DNA from: Geothrix sp. 21YS21S-2
GTDB taxonomy: Bacteria > Acidobacteriota > Holophagae > Holophagales > Holophagaceae
Assembly: GCF_030846775.1 (NCBI RefSeq)
Contig: NZ_CP132910.1
Coordinates: forward strand, 3,723,001 to 3,787,000
DNA: 64,000 bases
Reading direction: 5' to 3'
Shown: piece by piece, positions 53,747 to 62,356 of the stretch
How positions within the stretch are numbered: the first letter of the stretch is position 1
Layout: each line of letters begins with the position of its first letter
The notes under the pieces: model-generated
Seen by the model: only the letters and a program-made list of their open reading frames with translations
What the model was told of the DNA's origin: nothing
Databases searched by the model: none
Program-made: the position numbers and the translations under genes

Positions 53747-55552
53747 TCACTCCTGGGGCTGAAGTTTGCCCTCGTGCCTGCGCTGCAGTTCCGAGAGGAG
53801 ATTGTGGAGGGCCGCGACGATCTCGCCGGGCAGGAAGGGGTTGGCGCCGCTGCGCGCCAGGGGGCGCACGCCCGCGGGCAGGTCCAGGTGCATCCGAAGG
53901 AGCTTGTGGAACTGGGCCAGGTGGGTCTGCTCGATGATCAGGCCCTTGCGCACGGAGGCGAAGAACTCCCGGTAGGCGCCCTCGGCCACGGGGTAGAGCA
54001 GGTAGGGCACCATCAGCTTGACGTTCAGGCCCTCGTCCAGGGCCATCTGGAGGGCCTCGCGGCAGACGCCGGCGACGCTGCCCCAGGCCACCATGGCCAG
54101 GGGGGCGCTGGGGTTGCCCAGCACCTCGAAGAGGTCCTTGCGGTCCTTGAGGGGATCGAACTTCCGGGTGCGCTTGTCGTTCATGCGGGCGTGGACGGTG
54201 CCGCTGTTGGTGGGGGCCCCGCCCTCGGTGTGCTCGATGCCCGAGGCCAGGTACGTGCCGCCCAGCATGCCGGGGTGGCTGATGGGGCTGATGAAGTTCT
54301 CGGTCTGGGCGAAGCGCTTGTAGTCCTTCAGGTCGTGGGCGTTGGGCTGCAGGCGCTCGATGATCTCGAACTGGCTGACGTCGATGGGGTCCAGGGTCTC
54401 CTTGCGCTGGCTGATCTCCTGGTCGGACAGGATGATCACCGGGGTCTGGTAGTACTCGGCGATGTTGAACGCCTCGACCGTGATCCGGAAGGTGTCGGCC
54501 ACGCAGGTGGGGGCCAGCACCGGGCGGATCACGTCGCCGTGGGCCGAGAAGCACGCCGCGAAGAGGTCGGACTGCTCGTTCTTGGTGGGCAGGCCCGTGG
54601 AGGGGCCGCCGCGCTGCACGTCCACGATCACCAGGGGCAGCTCGGCGATGGTGGCCAGGCCCATCATCTCGGTCTTCAGCGAGAGGCCGGGGCCGCTGGT
54701 GGCGGTCATGGCCTTGACCCCCGCGAAGGAGGCCCCCACGGCCGCGCCGATGCCGGCGATCTCGTCCTCGGCCTGGAGGACCGAGCCGCCGTACTTCCAG
54801 ACGTGGTCCGTGAAGAACTGCATGATCTCGGTGGAGGGCGTGATGGGGTAGCCGCCGAAGAACCGGCAGCCCGCGAAGATCGCCGCCGCCGCGCACATGT
54901 CGTTGCCGTCGGTGATGAGCTTGAGGGCGCCCTTGGTCTCGGAGGGAACGATGTTCATGTTGACCCGGAGCGGGTTCGCCATGGCGAAGGCCCGGCCCGC
55001 GTCGAAGGCGCGCTGGTTGGCTTCCACCAGCTCCTCGCCCTTCTTGGCCAGCTTCTTCCGGATGCCCTTCATCACCGCCACGGCGCCGATTCCGAACCAG
55101 CCCGCGATGAGTCCGAGCACCACGGTGTTCTTGGCGCGCTCGGTGCCCGCGGTGTCCTTGGCCATCTGGGTCATGGGCACGGGGATCACCTGGCGGGGCA
55201 CCACGCCCACCAGGGGGATGCGGTCGGGGGGGATCAGGGTGGCGGCCTCGTAGATCACCACCGTGTTGCCGCTCACGGGCAGCTCGGCGCCGAACTTGAG
55301 GAAGTCCTCCCAGTTCAGGGCCACGGCCACGTCCAGGTTGCCGCCGGGGTTGAGGATGGGCTCGGTGCTGATGCGCACGCGGCAGCTGGATTCGCCGCCC
55401 CGGATCTGGGAGCCGAAGCTCTTGGTCATGACGCCGTGGTAGCCCTCGGCGGCCGCTGCCTGCAGGAGGGAGTCCCCCGCGGAGACGATGCCGTCGCCGC
55501 CGGAGCCGGCCATGCCGAATACGAGATTGTGCGCCGGACTCTGGTCGCTCAT
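53747..55552 (-). CDS. korA: 2-oxoacid:ferredoxin oxidoreductase, fused gamma-alpha subunit
   Basis: A 601-residue protein. The N-terminal ~190 residues are the gamma domain (LVFGMAGSGGDGIVSAGDSLLQAAAAEGYHGVMTKSFGSQIRGGESSCRVRIS). From about 205 comes the alpha pyrimidine-binding domain (GNDMCAAAAIFAGCRFFGGYPITPSTEIMQFFTDHVWKYGGSVLQAEDEIAGIGAAVGASFAGVKAMTATSGPGLSLKTEMMGLA). The gamma-alpha fusion is the usual KorA form of many anaerobes. Substrate choice between 2-oxoglutarate and other 2-oxoacids is not certain. Starts 8 bases before nothing but the divergent region that also serves the IorAB gene. Confidence 0.92.
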   Translation of the reverse strand: MSDQSPAHNLVFGMAGSGGDGIVSAGDSLLQAAAAEGYHGVMTKSFGSQIRGGESSCRVRISTEPILNPGGNLDVAVALNWEDFLKFGAELPVSGNTVVIYEAATLIPPDRIPLVGVVPRQVIPVPMTQMAKDTAGTERAKNTVVLGLIAGWFGIGAVAVMKGIRKKLAKKGEELVEANQRAFDAGRAFAMANPLRVNMNIVPSETKGALKLITDGNDMCAAAAIFAGCRFFGGYPITPSTEIMQFFTDHVWKYGGSVLQAEDEIAGIGAAVGASFAGVKAMTATSGPGLSLKTEMMGLATIAELPLVIVDVQRGGPSTGLPTKNEQSDLFAACFSAHGDVIRPVLAPTCVADTFRITVEAFNIAEYYQTPVIILSDQEISQRKETLDPIDVSQFEIIERLQPNAHDLKDYKRFAQTENFISPISHPGMLGGTYLASGIEHTEGGAPTNSGTVHARMNDKRTRKFDPLKDRKDLFEVLGNPSAPLAMVAWGSVAGVCREALQMALDEGLNVKLMVPYLLYPVAEGAYREFFASVRKGLIIEQTHLAQFHKLLRMHLDLPAGVRPLARSGANPFLPGEIVAALHNLLSELQRRHEGKLQPQE

Positions 55553-55898
55553 GGCTAATGCCCTTCAGAAAGGGGGTGTCGGATCGGTTGCGGATTTTCC
55601 ATGCGTCCGACCCATGGTATCCAGCGGAGGCGGCCGGGGAAATGGCCATCTGGGCAGGGACGGGCAAATCCGGGGAAGCCGGGCCGGAGGGGCGGAATTC
55701 GGCATGGAGAAAGCAGATTGAAAGGCGTTTGTGCCTGAAGCCGAGGGCCTGGCGCAGAAATCAAAGGATCGTCCGGTCATCTATGAGTGACCTACGTCAC
55801 GAGATGGCCATTTTCCGTTGTTTTTCAGCGTTTAGTAGCCCCAGCTACGTTTTGCCCGGGCGTCCTGGCCAAGAATCACTTATCGCCAGGAGAACCCC
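55553..55898. other. Divergent control region between KorAB and IorAB
   Basis: 346 bases without a gene. It contains the Crp-like dyad at 55787-55800 and an AT-rich stretch (55800-55850) next to the IorAB start, where a promoter is likely, though no clear -35/-10 pair stands out. No sigma-54 element is present. The left half is GC-rich and I see nothing specific in it. Confidence 0.6.
55787..55800. promoter_or_regulatory. Crp/Fnr-type half-site pair
   Basis: GTGA-CCTACG-TCAC has the spacing and inner bases of a Crp-family operator (TGTGA-N6-TCACA). It lies 99 bases upstream of the IorAB start. A Crp-family gene is present at 61649-62356. One site of this size can arise by chance. Confidence 0.45.
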
Positions 55899-58406
55899 AT
55901 GTCCGATTCCATCCGCCAGCTCTGCCAGGCACCCGAAGGCCGCGCCGAGGTGCTTCAGGGCAACATCGCCTTCGCCGTCGGCTGCGTGCGCAGCGGCGTC
56001 CACAGCGCCGACGGCTACCCCGGCACCCCCAGCTCCGAGGTCATCGACCGCGGGCTCTCCCAGGTACAGGACCTGATCACCGTGGGCTGGTCCGTGAACG
56101 AGGCCGCCGCCGCGGCGGTGGGCTTCGGCCACACCCTGGCGGGCCGGGACTGCGTGGTGACCATGAAGATCCCGGGCCTCTTCCAGGCCGGCGACATCTT
56201 CACCAGCGGCTCGGGCATCATCAAGGAGCGGGGGGCCCTGGTCTACTTCATCGCCAGCGACTTCACCCCCAGCTCCACCCAGCACCTGGTGGACCCGCGC
56301 CCGCTCTTCAAGAGCTGCTTCGTGCCGGTGCTCGAGCCCCGCAACCACCAGGAGATGCTGGAGGCGCCCCGCCTGGCCGTGGACGTTGCGCGGGCCTTCA
56401 ACACCCAGGTGGTCGTCATGCCCAGCGGCGGCCTGTGCCACAGCGAGGGCCTGGTGCGCCTGAACCCGGTCACCACCCGCGAGCCCGTGAAGATGCCCGC
56501 CGACCTCCACGGCTTCAATGTCCTGCCCAGCATCTGCAGCAAGTCGTACCTCGACGTCATGGCCAACCGCATGCCCGGCCTGGTGGCGATGGTGGAGAAC
56601 AGCCCCCTCAACCGCTGGGACAAGGGCGCCGGAAGGACCGGCGTGGTCACCTACGGCGTCTGCGACCTCTACCTGCGCGAAGTCATCGAGGCCAGGGGCC
56701 TGGACCTGGACGTCCTGAGCCTGGCCTTCTCCAACCCGCTGCCCCTGGAGCTCATCAAGCGCTTCGCCGCCACCGTCGAAGACGTCGTGGTCATCGAGGA
56801 CGGCTACCGCCACCTGCAGGAGTCCATGGAGGCCGCGGGCCTGAAGGTGCGGGGCAAGCTGCCCTACAGCCCCGTGACCGAATGGACCCCGGCCCTGATC
56901 GCCGAACTGCTGGGCCTCGAGGTTCCCAAGGCGGACCTGCCCGTGGCCGGCGTCGTGCGGCCTCCCCTCATCTGCCCCGGCTGCCCCTACCGCCTCATGG
57001 CCCAGGAGCTGGCCTACGCCAAGAGCAAGGGCACGGTGGACGCCATCTTCGGCGACATCGGCTGCAACGCGCTCCTCTACTTCATGAACGCCATGGACAC
57101 CGGCCTGGCCATGGGCGCCAGCGAGGGCAAGCGCACCGGCTACGTCCTCTCCCGGCCCGGGCAGGCCTCGAAGTGCGTCAGCCTCATCGGCGACAGCACC
57201 GAGTGCCACTCCGGCATGGACGCCACCCGCAACGCCATCTACCGGAACGTCCCGGGCGTGAAGATCATCCTGGACAACGAGTGGACCGCCATGACCGGCG
57301 GCCAGCCCTCCCCCACCTCCCCCAACAACCTCGAAGGCCAACCCAACCGTTTCGACCTTCCCGCGTCCCTGGCCGCCCACGGCGCCAAGGTCGAGGTGAT
57401 CGGCGCCTACGAGCGCAAGACCATCCGCGCCACGCTGCGCAAGGCCCTGGCCGACGCGGCCGCCGGCACCTTCACCACCATCGTGGTGCGCGACGGCGCC
57501 TGCCTCAAGAAGATCAAGCCCAGCAAGCAGCGGGTCCAGGTGGACCCTGACGCCTGCAAGCAGTGCGACCTGTGCCTGATCTGCCCCGGCCTCGCCAAGG
57601 GCGCCAGCGGCGTGCCCGAGGTGACCAACCTCTGCTCCGGGTGCGGCGGCCACGAGCCCGCCTGCAGCCAGATGTGCCCCACCAAGGTCCTGAAGGCGGT
57701 GACCCTGGACGACCTGGGCATGGCCGCCGGCGGCAGCTTCCCCGCGGCCCCCGCGGAGATCGCCGACGCCCCCGCACCGGGCCTCCCCCAGCGCCTTTCC
57801 CTGGCCATCCGCGGCGTGGGCGGGCAGGGCAACCTGTTCTTCGGGCGCGTCCTCACCCAGCTGGCCATGGCCGCGGGCTACGGCGAGCGCAACATCGTCA
57901 AGGGCGACACCCACGGCATGGCCCAGATGGGCGGCCCCGTCATCAGCACCTTCGGCTGCGGCGACGTGGTGAGTCCCGTGCTGCTGCCGGGCACCGTGGA
58001 CTGCCTGATCGTCATGGAGAAGAGCGAAGTCCTGCGGCCCGGGTTCCTGGACCTGCTGCGGCCCGGGGGCACCGTCCTTTTGGCCAACACCCGCATCCTC
58101 CCCGAGGGCATGGCGGAGGAGGCCTACCCCACCGACGCGCAGCTCAAGGCGATCCTGAAGCCCTGCCACCTCATCGAGGTGGACCTGCTGGAGAAGGCCA
58201 TCGCGCTGGGCGACCCCACCGGCAAGATCGCCAACGTCCTACTCATGGGCATCCTCAGCACCCTTGAGCCCTTCGACCGCTTCCCGGTGGAGCTGTGGTG
58301 GAAGGCCCTGCAGAAGGTGAACCCCAAGGCCGCCGTGTGGGCCGCCAACTTCGCCGCCTTCAACGCCGGCCGGGCCTCCTCGGCCCAGCCCGCGGCAGCG
58401 AGGTAG
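55899..58406 (+). CDS. Indolepyruvate-type 2-oxoacid:ferredoxin oxidoreductase, IorA-IorB fusion
   Basis: An 835-residue protein. Residues 1-380 form the pyrimidine-binding domain (GNIAFAVGCVRSGVHSADGYPGTPSSEVI). About 350-540 is the ThDP domain (LICPGCPYRLMAQELAYAKSKGTVDAIFGDIGCNALLYF; GDSTECHSGMDATRNAIYRNVPGVKIILDNEWTAMTGGQPSP). Next is a two-cluster ferredoxin (CKQCDLCLICPG, CSGCGGHEPACSQMCPTK), and from about 630 the IorB/gamma domain (LSLAIRGVGGQGNLFFGRVLTQLAMAAGYGERNIVKGDTHGMAQMGGPV). Normally IorA and IorB are separate. It oxidises aryl pyruvates to aryl-acyl-CoA with reduced ferredoxin, or runs in reverse. The kinase gene begins 3 bases after the stop. Confidence 0.9.
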   Translation: MSDSIRQLCQAPEGRAEVLQGNIAFAVGCVRSGVHSADGYPGTPSSEVIDRGLSQVQDLITVGWSVNEAAAAAVGFGHTLAGRDCVVTMKIPGLFQAGDIFTSGSGIIKERGALVYFIASDFTPSSTQHLVDPRPLFKSCFVPVLEPRNHQEMLEAPRLAVDVARAFNTQVVVMPSGGLCHSEGLVRLNPVTTREPVKMPADLHGFNVLPSICSKSYLDVMANRMPGLVAMVENSPLNRWDKGAGRTGVVTYGVCDLYLREVIEARGLDLDVLSLAFSNPLPLELIKRFAATVEDVVVIEDGYRHLQESMEAAGLKVRGKLPYSPVTEWTPALIAELLGLEVPKADLPVAGVVRPPLICPGCPYRLMAQELAYAKSKGTVDAIFGDIGCNALLYFMNAMDTGLAMGASEGKRTGYVLSRPGQASKCVSLIGDSTECHSGMDATRNAIYRNVPGVKIILDNEWTAMTGGQPSPTSPNNLEGQPNRFDLPASLAAHGAKVEVIGAYERKTIRATLRKALADAAAGTFTTIVVRDGACLKKIKPSKQRVQVDPDACKQCDLCLICPGLAKGASGVPEVTNLCSGCGGHEPACSQMCPTKVLKAVTLDDLGMAAGGSFPAAPAEIADAPAPGLPQRLSLAIRGVGGQGNLFFGRVLTQLAMAAGYGERNIVKGDTHGMAQMGGPVISTFGCGDVVSPVLLPGTVDCLIVMEKSEVLRPGFLDLLRPGGTVLLANTRILPEGMAEEAYPTDAQLKAILKPCHLIEVDLLEKAIALGDPTGKIANVLLMGILSTLEPFDRFPVELWWKALQKVNPKAAVWAANFAAFNAGRASSAQPAAAR

Positions 58407-58409
58407 CCC

Positions 58410-59468
58410 GTGGCCCGCGTCCTCGCCCTGAACCCCGGCGCCACCTCGACCAAGCTCGCCGTCTTCGAGGATGAGACCGCCTGCTTCCGCCTCGCCGTGG
58501 AGCACCAGGGCGCTTCCCTGGAGGCCTACCCCCGGGTCATCGACCAGCTGGACTACCGGCTGGACCTCATCCTGAAGGCCCTGGCCGGGGCCGGCATCGA
58601 CCTGGCCGGCCTGGATGCGGTGGTGGGCCGCGGCGGCCTGCTCAAGCCCATCGAAGGCGGCACCTACGCCGTGAACGCCAAGCTGTTGGCTGACCTGGCG
58701 GTTGGCCGGGAGCACGCCTCCAACCTGGGGGGCATCCTTGCCGACCGGTTGGCCACCCCCAGGGGCATTCCGGCCTTCATCGTGGACCCGGTGTCCGTGG
58801 ACGAGATGGAACCCGAGGCCCGCCTGTCCGGGCTGCCCGAGCTGCCCCGCATCAGCTTCTCCCATGCCCTCAACAGCAAGGCGGTGGCCAGACGAACGGC
58901 CCAGGAACTGGGCGGCACCTACGCCGACTTCAATTTCGTGGTGGCCCACCTGGGCACCGGCGTCTCCATCACCGCCCACCGCAAGGGCCGCATGGTGGAT
59001 GTCAGCGGCGCGGACGAGGAGGGCCCCTTCTCTCCGGGCAGATCCGCCGGCCTGCCCTCCATGCTGCTGGCCAAGCTCTGCTATTCCGGGAAGTACACCG
59101 AGAAGGAGATGATGAGCCTGATGTCCGGGTCCGGCGGGCTCTACGCCCACCTGGGCACCCGGGACGTGCGCGAGGCGGAAAAGCGCGCCGCCGGCGGCGA
59201 CGCGCACGCGGACCTGGTGCTGAAGGCCATGGCCTACCGCATCGGCCGGGAGATCGGCGCCATGGCGACCGTCCTGGAAGGCCAGGTGGACCGCATCGTC
59301 ATCACGGGCGGCATCGCGTACTCGGAACGCATGGTGGCCGACGTCACCGCCCGGGTGGCCTTCATCGCCCCGGTGCGGGTCATGCCCGGGGAAGAGGAAC
59401 TGGAAGCCCTGGCGGAGGGCGCCCTGCGTGTGCTCCGGGGCCAGGAAGCGGCCAAGGTCTATAGCTGA
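58410..59468 (+). CDS. buk: Butyrate/branched-chain acid kinase, copy 2
   Basis: A 352-residue acetokinase-superfamily enzyme (LALNPGATSTKLAVFEDE; VVGRGGLLKPIEGGTYAVN; VAHLGTGVSITAHRKGRMVDVSG; DRIVITGGIAYSERMVADV). It starts at GTG right after IorAB and is followed by a phosphotransbutyrylase. The order IorAB-kinase-transferase suggests acyl-CoA from oxidised amino-acid-derived 2-oxoacids (phenylacetyl, indoleacetyl, isobutyryl) is turned into acid plus ATP. It differs from copy 1 at many positions, for example in the second motif. Confidence 0.9.
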   Translation: MARVLALNPGATSTKLAVFEDETACFRLAVEHQGASLEAYPRVIDQLDYRLDLILKALAGAGIDLAGLDAVVGRGGLLKPIEGGTYAVNAKLLADLAVGREHASNLGGILADRLATPRGIPAFIVDPVSVDEMEPEARLSGLPELPRISFSHALNSKAVARRTAQELGGTYADFNFVVAHLGTGVSITAHRKGRMVDVSGADEEGPFSPGRSAGLPSMLLAKLCYSGKYTEKEMMSLMSGSGGLYAHLGTRDVREAEKRAAGGDAHADLVLKAMAYRIGREIGAMATVLEGQVDRIVITGGIAYSERMVADVTARVAFIAPVRVMPGEEELEALAEGALRVLRGQEAAKVYS

Positions 59469-59478
59469 GGAGCTGGTC

Positions 59479-60378
59479 ATGCTGAGGAACATGGAAGAAC
59501 TGGCCGCGGCGGCCCGCACCCGCGGACCCATCCGGGTGGCGGTGGCGGCGGCCCAGGACGCGGAGCTGCTGGAGGGGATCCAGGCCGGCATCCGCGCCGG
59601 TCTCATCACCGCGGTGCTGGTGGGGGACAAGGCCCTCATCTCGCCCCTGGTGGACAAGCTGGAGATCGGCGCCCAGAGCCGGATCGTGCATGAAGCCGAC
59701 ATGGACAAGGCCTCCCTCGTGGCCGCCGGCCTCGTGCGGGACGGCGAGGCCCAGGTGCTCATGAAGGGCCTGGTGAACAGCGCCGTCTTCCTGAAGGCGG
59801 CCCTGGACCCGGTCCGGGGCCTGCGCACCGGCCGTCTCCTGAGCCACCTGGCCGCCCTGGAAGTCCCGGGCGAGAGGAAGCTGGGCTTCTACACGGACGG
59901 CGGCATGAACATCGCGCCGGACCTGGAGGCCAAGAAGCTGATCCTGGCCAACGCCCTGGACGCCCTGGCCCGCATGGGCGTGGCCACCCCCAGGGTGGCC
60001 GTCCTCACGGCCAACGAGCAGGTGAGCCCCAGGATGCCGGCGACCCTGGACGCCAGGGCCCTGGTGGAGGCCTGGGAGGCCGGCGCCTTCCCCGGTTGCG
60101 TCGTGGAGGGCCCCATCGCCATGGACGTGGCCCTGAGCCCCGAGGCGGCCCACCACAAGGGCCTCCCCAGCGCGGTCTCGGGTGACGTGGACATCTTCCT
60201 GATGCCCGGCATCGAGGCGGGCAACATGGTGACCAAGGCCCTGATCCACTACGCCAAGGCCAAGTTCGCCGGGGTGGTCCTGGGGGCCACCCATCCCATC
60301 GTCCTGGGTTCCCGGGCCGATCCGGCCGAGGCCAAGTTCAACGCCCTGGCCATGGCCGCCCTCATGGCCCGCGCCTGA
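59479..60378 (+). CDS. ptb: Phosphate butyryltransferase
   Basis: A 299-residue PTA/PTB-family enzyme of the Ptb branch (IRVAVAAAQDAELLEGIQAGIRAGLITAVLVGDKALI; GLVNSAVFLKAALDPVRGLRTGRLLSHLAALEVPG; LFTDGG-like YTDGGMNIAPDLEAKKLIL; DIFLMPGIEAGNMVTKALIHYAKAKFAGVVLGATHPIVLGSRAD). Makes acyl phosphate from acyl-CoA for the kinase encoded just upstream. GAGGAGCTGGTC precedes the chosen ATG; a second ATG four codons later is possible. It is a different branch from the Pta-type enzyme at 23513. Confidence 0.9.
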   Translation: MLRNMEELAAAARTRGPIRVAVAAAQDAELLEGIQAGIRAGLITAVLVGDKALISPLVDKLEIGAQSRIVHEADMDKASLVAAGLVRDGEAQVLMKGLVNSAVFLKAALDPVRGLRTGRLLSHLAALEVPGERKLGFYTDGGMNIAPDLEAKKLILANALDALARMGVATPRVAVLTANEQVSPRMPATLDARALVEAWEAGAFPGCVVEGPIAMDVALSPEAAHHKGLPSAVSGDVDIFLMPGIEAGNMVTKALIHYAKAKFAGVVLGATHPIVLGSRADPAEAKFNALAMAALMARA

Positions 60379-60409
60379 GAATTTCCCCTTAATAGAAGAT
60401 CAAAGGGTC

Positions 60410-60438
60410 TTGACATCCAGCGGGGTGCGCCCAAAATT
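60410..60438 (+). promoter_or_regulatory. Sigma-70-type promoter of the MarR operon
   Basis: TTGACA at 60410, 17 bases, then AAAATT at 60433. The -35 is perfect; the -10 is weak but placed correctly. The predicted start lies inside the operator that follows, giving a very short leader. Confidence 0.55.
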
Positions 60439-60456
60439 ACATGCATGGAGGCATGT
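60439..60456. promoter_or_regulatory. MarR-type operator overlapping the ribosome binding site
   Basis: ACATGC-N6-GCATGT, a perfect 6-bp inverted repeat, sits between the -10 box and the GTG start. GGAGG of the ribosome site (60447-60451) is inside it. A dimeric MarR protein bound here would block transcription of its own gene. Confidence 0.65.
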
Positions 60457-60457
60457 A

Positions 60458-60952
60458 GTGCACAGAGGCATTAGTATCGCCCAGCCCGATGAAGCCCAGG
60501 ACGAGCTGACCCAGCTGGGCCGGGCCTTCGACCTGATCCACGGCCTGGTCGACTTCCACGTGCTCCAGCGCATGGCCTACGCCCTCCAGGGCGGGGAATT
60601 CACCTTCAGCCAGCTGCACGCCCTGCACCGCATCTACCGCAACGGCCCCCAGACCATCGCCGAGCTCGCCAAGGGCCTGGCCCTGAGCCAGACGGCCGCA
60701 AGCCGCATGGTGGAGCGCCTGGTGCGCCACGGCCTGGTGGAGCGCAATGAACTCCCCACCGACCGCCGCTCCAAGGTCGTGGAACTCACCGAGGCCGGCA
60801 TCGAGCGCCTGCAGGACCTGCAGGCGTTCACGGTCAGGACCTACGCCGACCTCCTGGCGCGGGTGCCCGCGGAGTCCCGGCGGCACCTCGCCTCGGTCCT
60901 CGCGGAGATCCGCCCCCACCTCCCCACCCACCCCCTTCTGAAGCCCGAATAG
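60458..60952 (+). CDS. MarR-family transcriptional regulator
   Basis: A 164-residue winged-helix protein (FTFSQLHALHRIYRNGPQTIAELAKGLALSQTAASRMVERLVRHGLVERNELPTDRRSKVVELTEAG). GTG 60458 is chosen because GGAGG lies 6 bases before it; the frame is open further upstream but through the promoter. MarR proteins often sense phenolics. It heads a same-strand series with a PhlG-like hydrolase, a Crp regulator, a ferredoxin and a FAD reductase, which it probably represses until an aromatic ligand binds. Confidence 0.9.
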   Translation: MHRGISIAQPDEAQDELTQLGRAFDLIHGLVDFHVLQRMAYALQGGEFTFSQLHALHRIYRNGPQTIAELAKGLALSQTAASRMVERLVRHGLVERNELPTDRRSKVVELTEAGIERLQDLQAFTVRTYADLLARVPAESRRHLASVLAEIRPHLPTHPLLKPE

Positions 60953-61020
60953 ACCCACCCGGACCCGGCCGCGAACCCGCACCGCGGGGCGGGGAGGTCC
61001 TGCCCCGAGGAGTGAAAGCG

Positions 61021-61641
61021 ATGGAAGTCTCGATGGTCCAGGATGCCATGGGCACCCACCTCGACTGGAAGCACGAGGAAGTCACGGCGCGAATGATCGA
61101 CTGGTTCTGGTCCAACATGGAGAAGGGCTTCCTGCTCTGGCACCCCGCCCAGCACGAGCCCCTGAAGTGGGCCGTCCCCGTCAGGCACGGCAACCCCGTG
61201 GGCTCGATCCATATCGCCCCCCAGACCTGGAACGACGGTTCCCGCCAGAACCTCTACATCCGCTTCGAGAAGCTCGAGGACGTGCCGCCCGAGGTGCGGG
61301 ACTACATCATCTACGAGCACGTGGTGATCGTGGCGGGCCTGGGCCTGGGGGAGGAGGCCCTCCGGAAGGCCGAGCCCATGGGCTACCGCATCCACCAGTG
61401 GGAGAAGACCGACTACGGCGTCGTGGGACGGTCCTCCGCCATCGGGACCCGCAGGAAGGAGACCCGCGCCGAAGGCCTGGTCTGGGCCGAGCACTGCACC
61501 GAGGAGGTGGGCTGCTGGGGCGACTTCCTCCCCCAGCTCTACACCCTCTACAAGGTCGTCAAGAACACCGACTACAACCCCTACGCGGACCTCTCCGTGG
61601 AGGGACGCGGCCGCGAAGCCCGCTACAAGTTCATCCCCTGA
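61021..61641 (+). CDS. DAPG/phloretin-hydrolase-family protein (PhlG-like C-C hydrolase)
   Basis: A 206-residue protein similar to the PhlG domain of 2,4-diacetylphloroglucinol hydrolase: MIDWFWSNMEKGFLLWHPAQHEPLKW (H41, H45), EHVVIVAGLGLG, and WAEHCTEEVGCWGDFLPQLY, where H158-x3-E162 matches the zinc-binding HxxxE of PhlG. PhlG and the related phloretin hydrolase release phloroglucinols by cutting a C-C bond to an acyl side chain. At about two thirds of PhlG length it lacks an N-terminal part, so the substrate may be different. GAGGAG precedes the ATG. Its neighbours are a MarR regulator and redox genes, and the window has a candidate phloroglucinol pathway at 30174-35705. Confidence 0.72.
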   Translation: MEVSMVQDAMGTHLDWKHEEVTARMIDWFWSNMEKGFLLWHPAQHEPLKWAVPVRHGNPVGSIHIAPQTWNDGSRQNLYIRFEKLEDVPPEVRDYIIYEHVVIVAGLGLGEEALRKAEPMGYRIHQWEKTDYGVVGRSSAIGTRRKETRAEGLVWAEHCTEEVGCWGDFLPQLYTLYKVVKNTDYNPYADLSVEGRGREARYKFIP

Positions 61642-61648
61642 GGCCCCG

Positions 61649-62356
61649 ATGCAATTCGAGTTCCCGATCTTCGAGCACCTGTGCCCCTCCTGGGGCAAGG
61701 TGACGCACCTGGGCACGCGCCAGGCCTACGCGAAGGGCGCGCTCATCCTGGACATGGACCAGCCCGCCGACGGCGTCTACTACGTCGCGGAGGGCACCGT
61801 GGACACGGCCCTCTACACGCTCCACGGCCCCGAGAAGGTGCTCTACAGCGTGGGCGAGGGTTGCCTGTTCGGGCAGGCCTGCTGTTTTTCCACCGGCACC
61901 ACCGGGGAGGCCACGGTGTGGGCCCACACCGCCTGCACGGTCTACTTCTTCCGCAGGGAGACCATCGAGGGCCCCATCGCCCGCGAGCACCCCGAACTGC
62001 TCCTGGAGATGGCCGGGCTGCTGGGCCACATCGTGCGCATGTACGGCGTCTGGCTGCAGGACAGCCTCAGCCAGGACTTCTTCGAGCGGGTCTGCAGGAT
62101 CCTGGTCTACTACGTCCGCTGGAAGAAGGGGGCCTCGCCCATCGGCAAGGAGGTCACCATCAACGCCGACCTCACCCAGAACGACCTCGCCAAGCTCCTG
62201 GGCCTCCATCGCGTCAGCGTCAGCAAGGCGGTGGGCCGGCTCCGGGACCAGGGGATCATCCGCCGCTTCACCAAGAACGAACTCGACATCGCCGACTTCC
62301 AGGGGCTCTGCCTCCTGGGCCAGGTACCCACCCATCCACCCGGAGGAAATCCATGA
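61649..62356 (+). CDS. Crp/Fnr-family transcriptional regulator
   Basis: A 235-residue protein with an N-terminal cyclic-nucleotide-type beta barrel (QAYAKGALILDMDQPADGVYYVAEGTVDTALYTLHGPEKVLYSVGEGCLFGQACCFSTG) and a C-terminal helix-turn-helix (ADLTQNDLAKLLGLHRVSVSKAVGRLRDQGII). The N-terminal cysteine group of FNR is missing, so it is not an oxygen-sensing FNR; it resembles the CooA/HcpR/CprK side, where small ligands or aromatics are sensed. It overlaps the ferredoxin gene by four bases (ATGA). Confidence 0.88.
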   Translation: MQFEFPIFEHLCPSWGKVTHLGTRQAYAKGALILDMDQPADGVYYVAEGTVDTALYTLHGPEKVLYSVGEGCLFGQACCFSTGTTGEATVWAHTACTVYFFRRETIEGPIAREHPELLLEMAGLLGHIVRMYGVWLQDSLSQDFFERVCRILVYYVRWKKGASPIGKEVTINADLTQNDLAKLLGLHRVSVSKAVGRLRDQGIIRRFTKNELDIADFQGLCLLGQVPTHPPGGNP

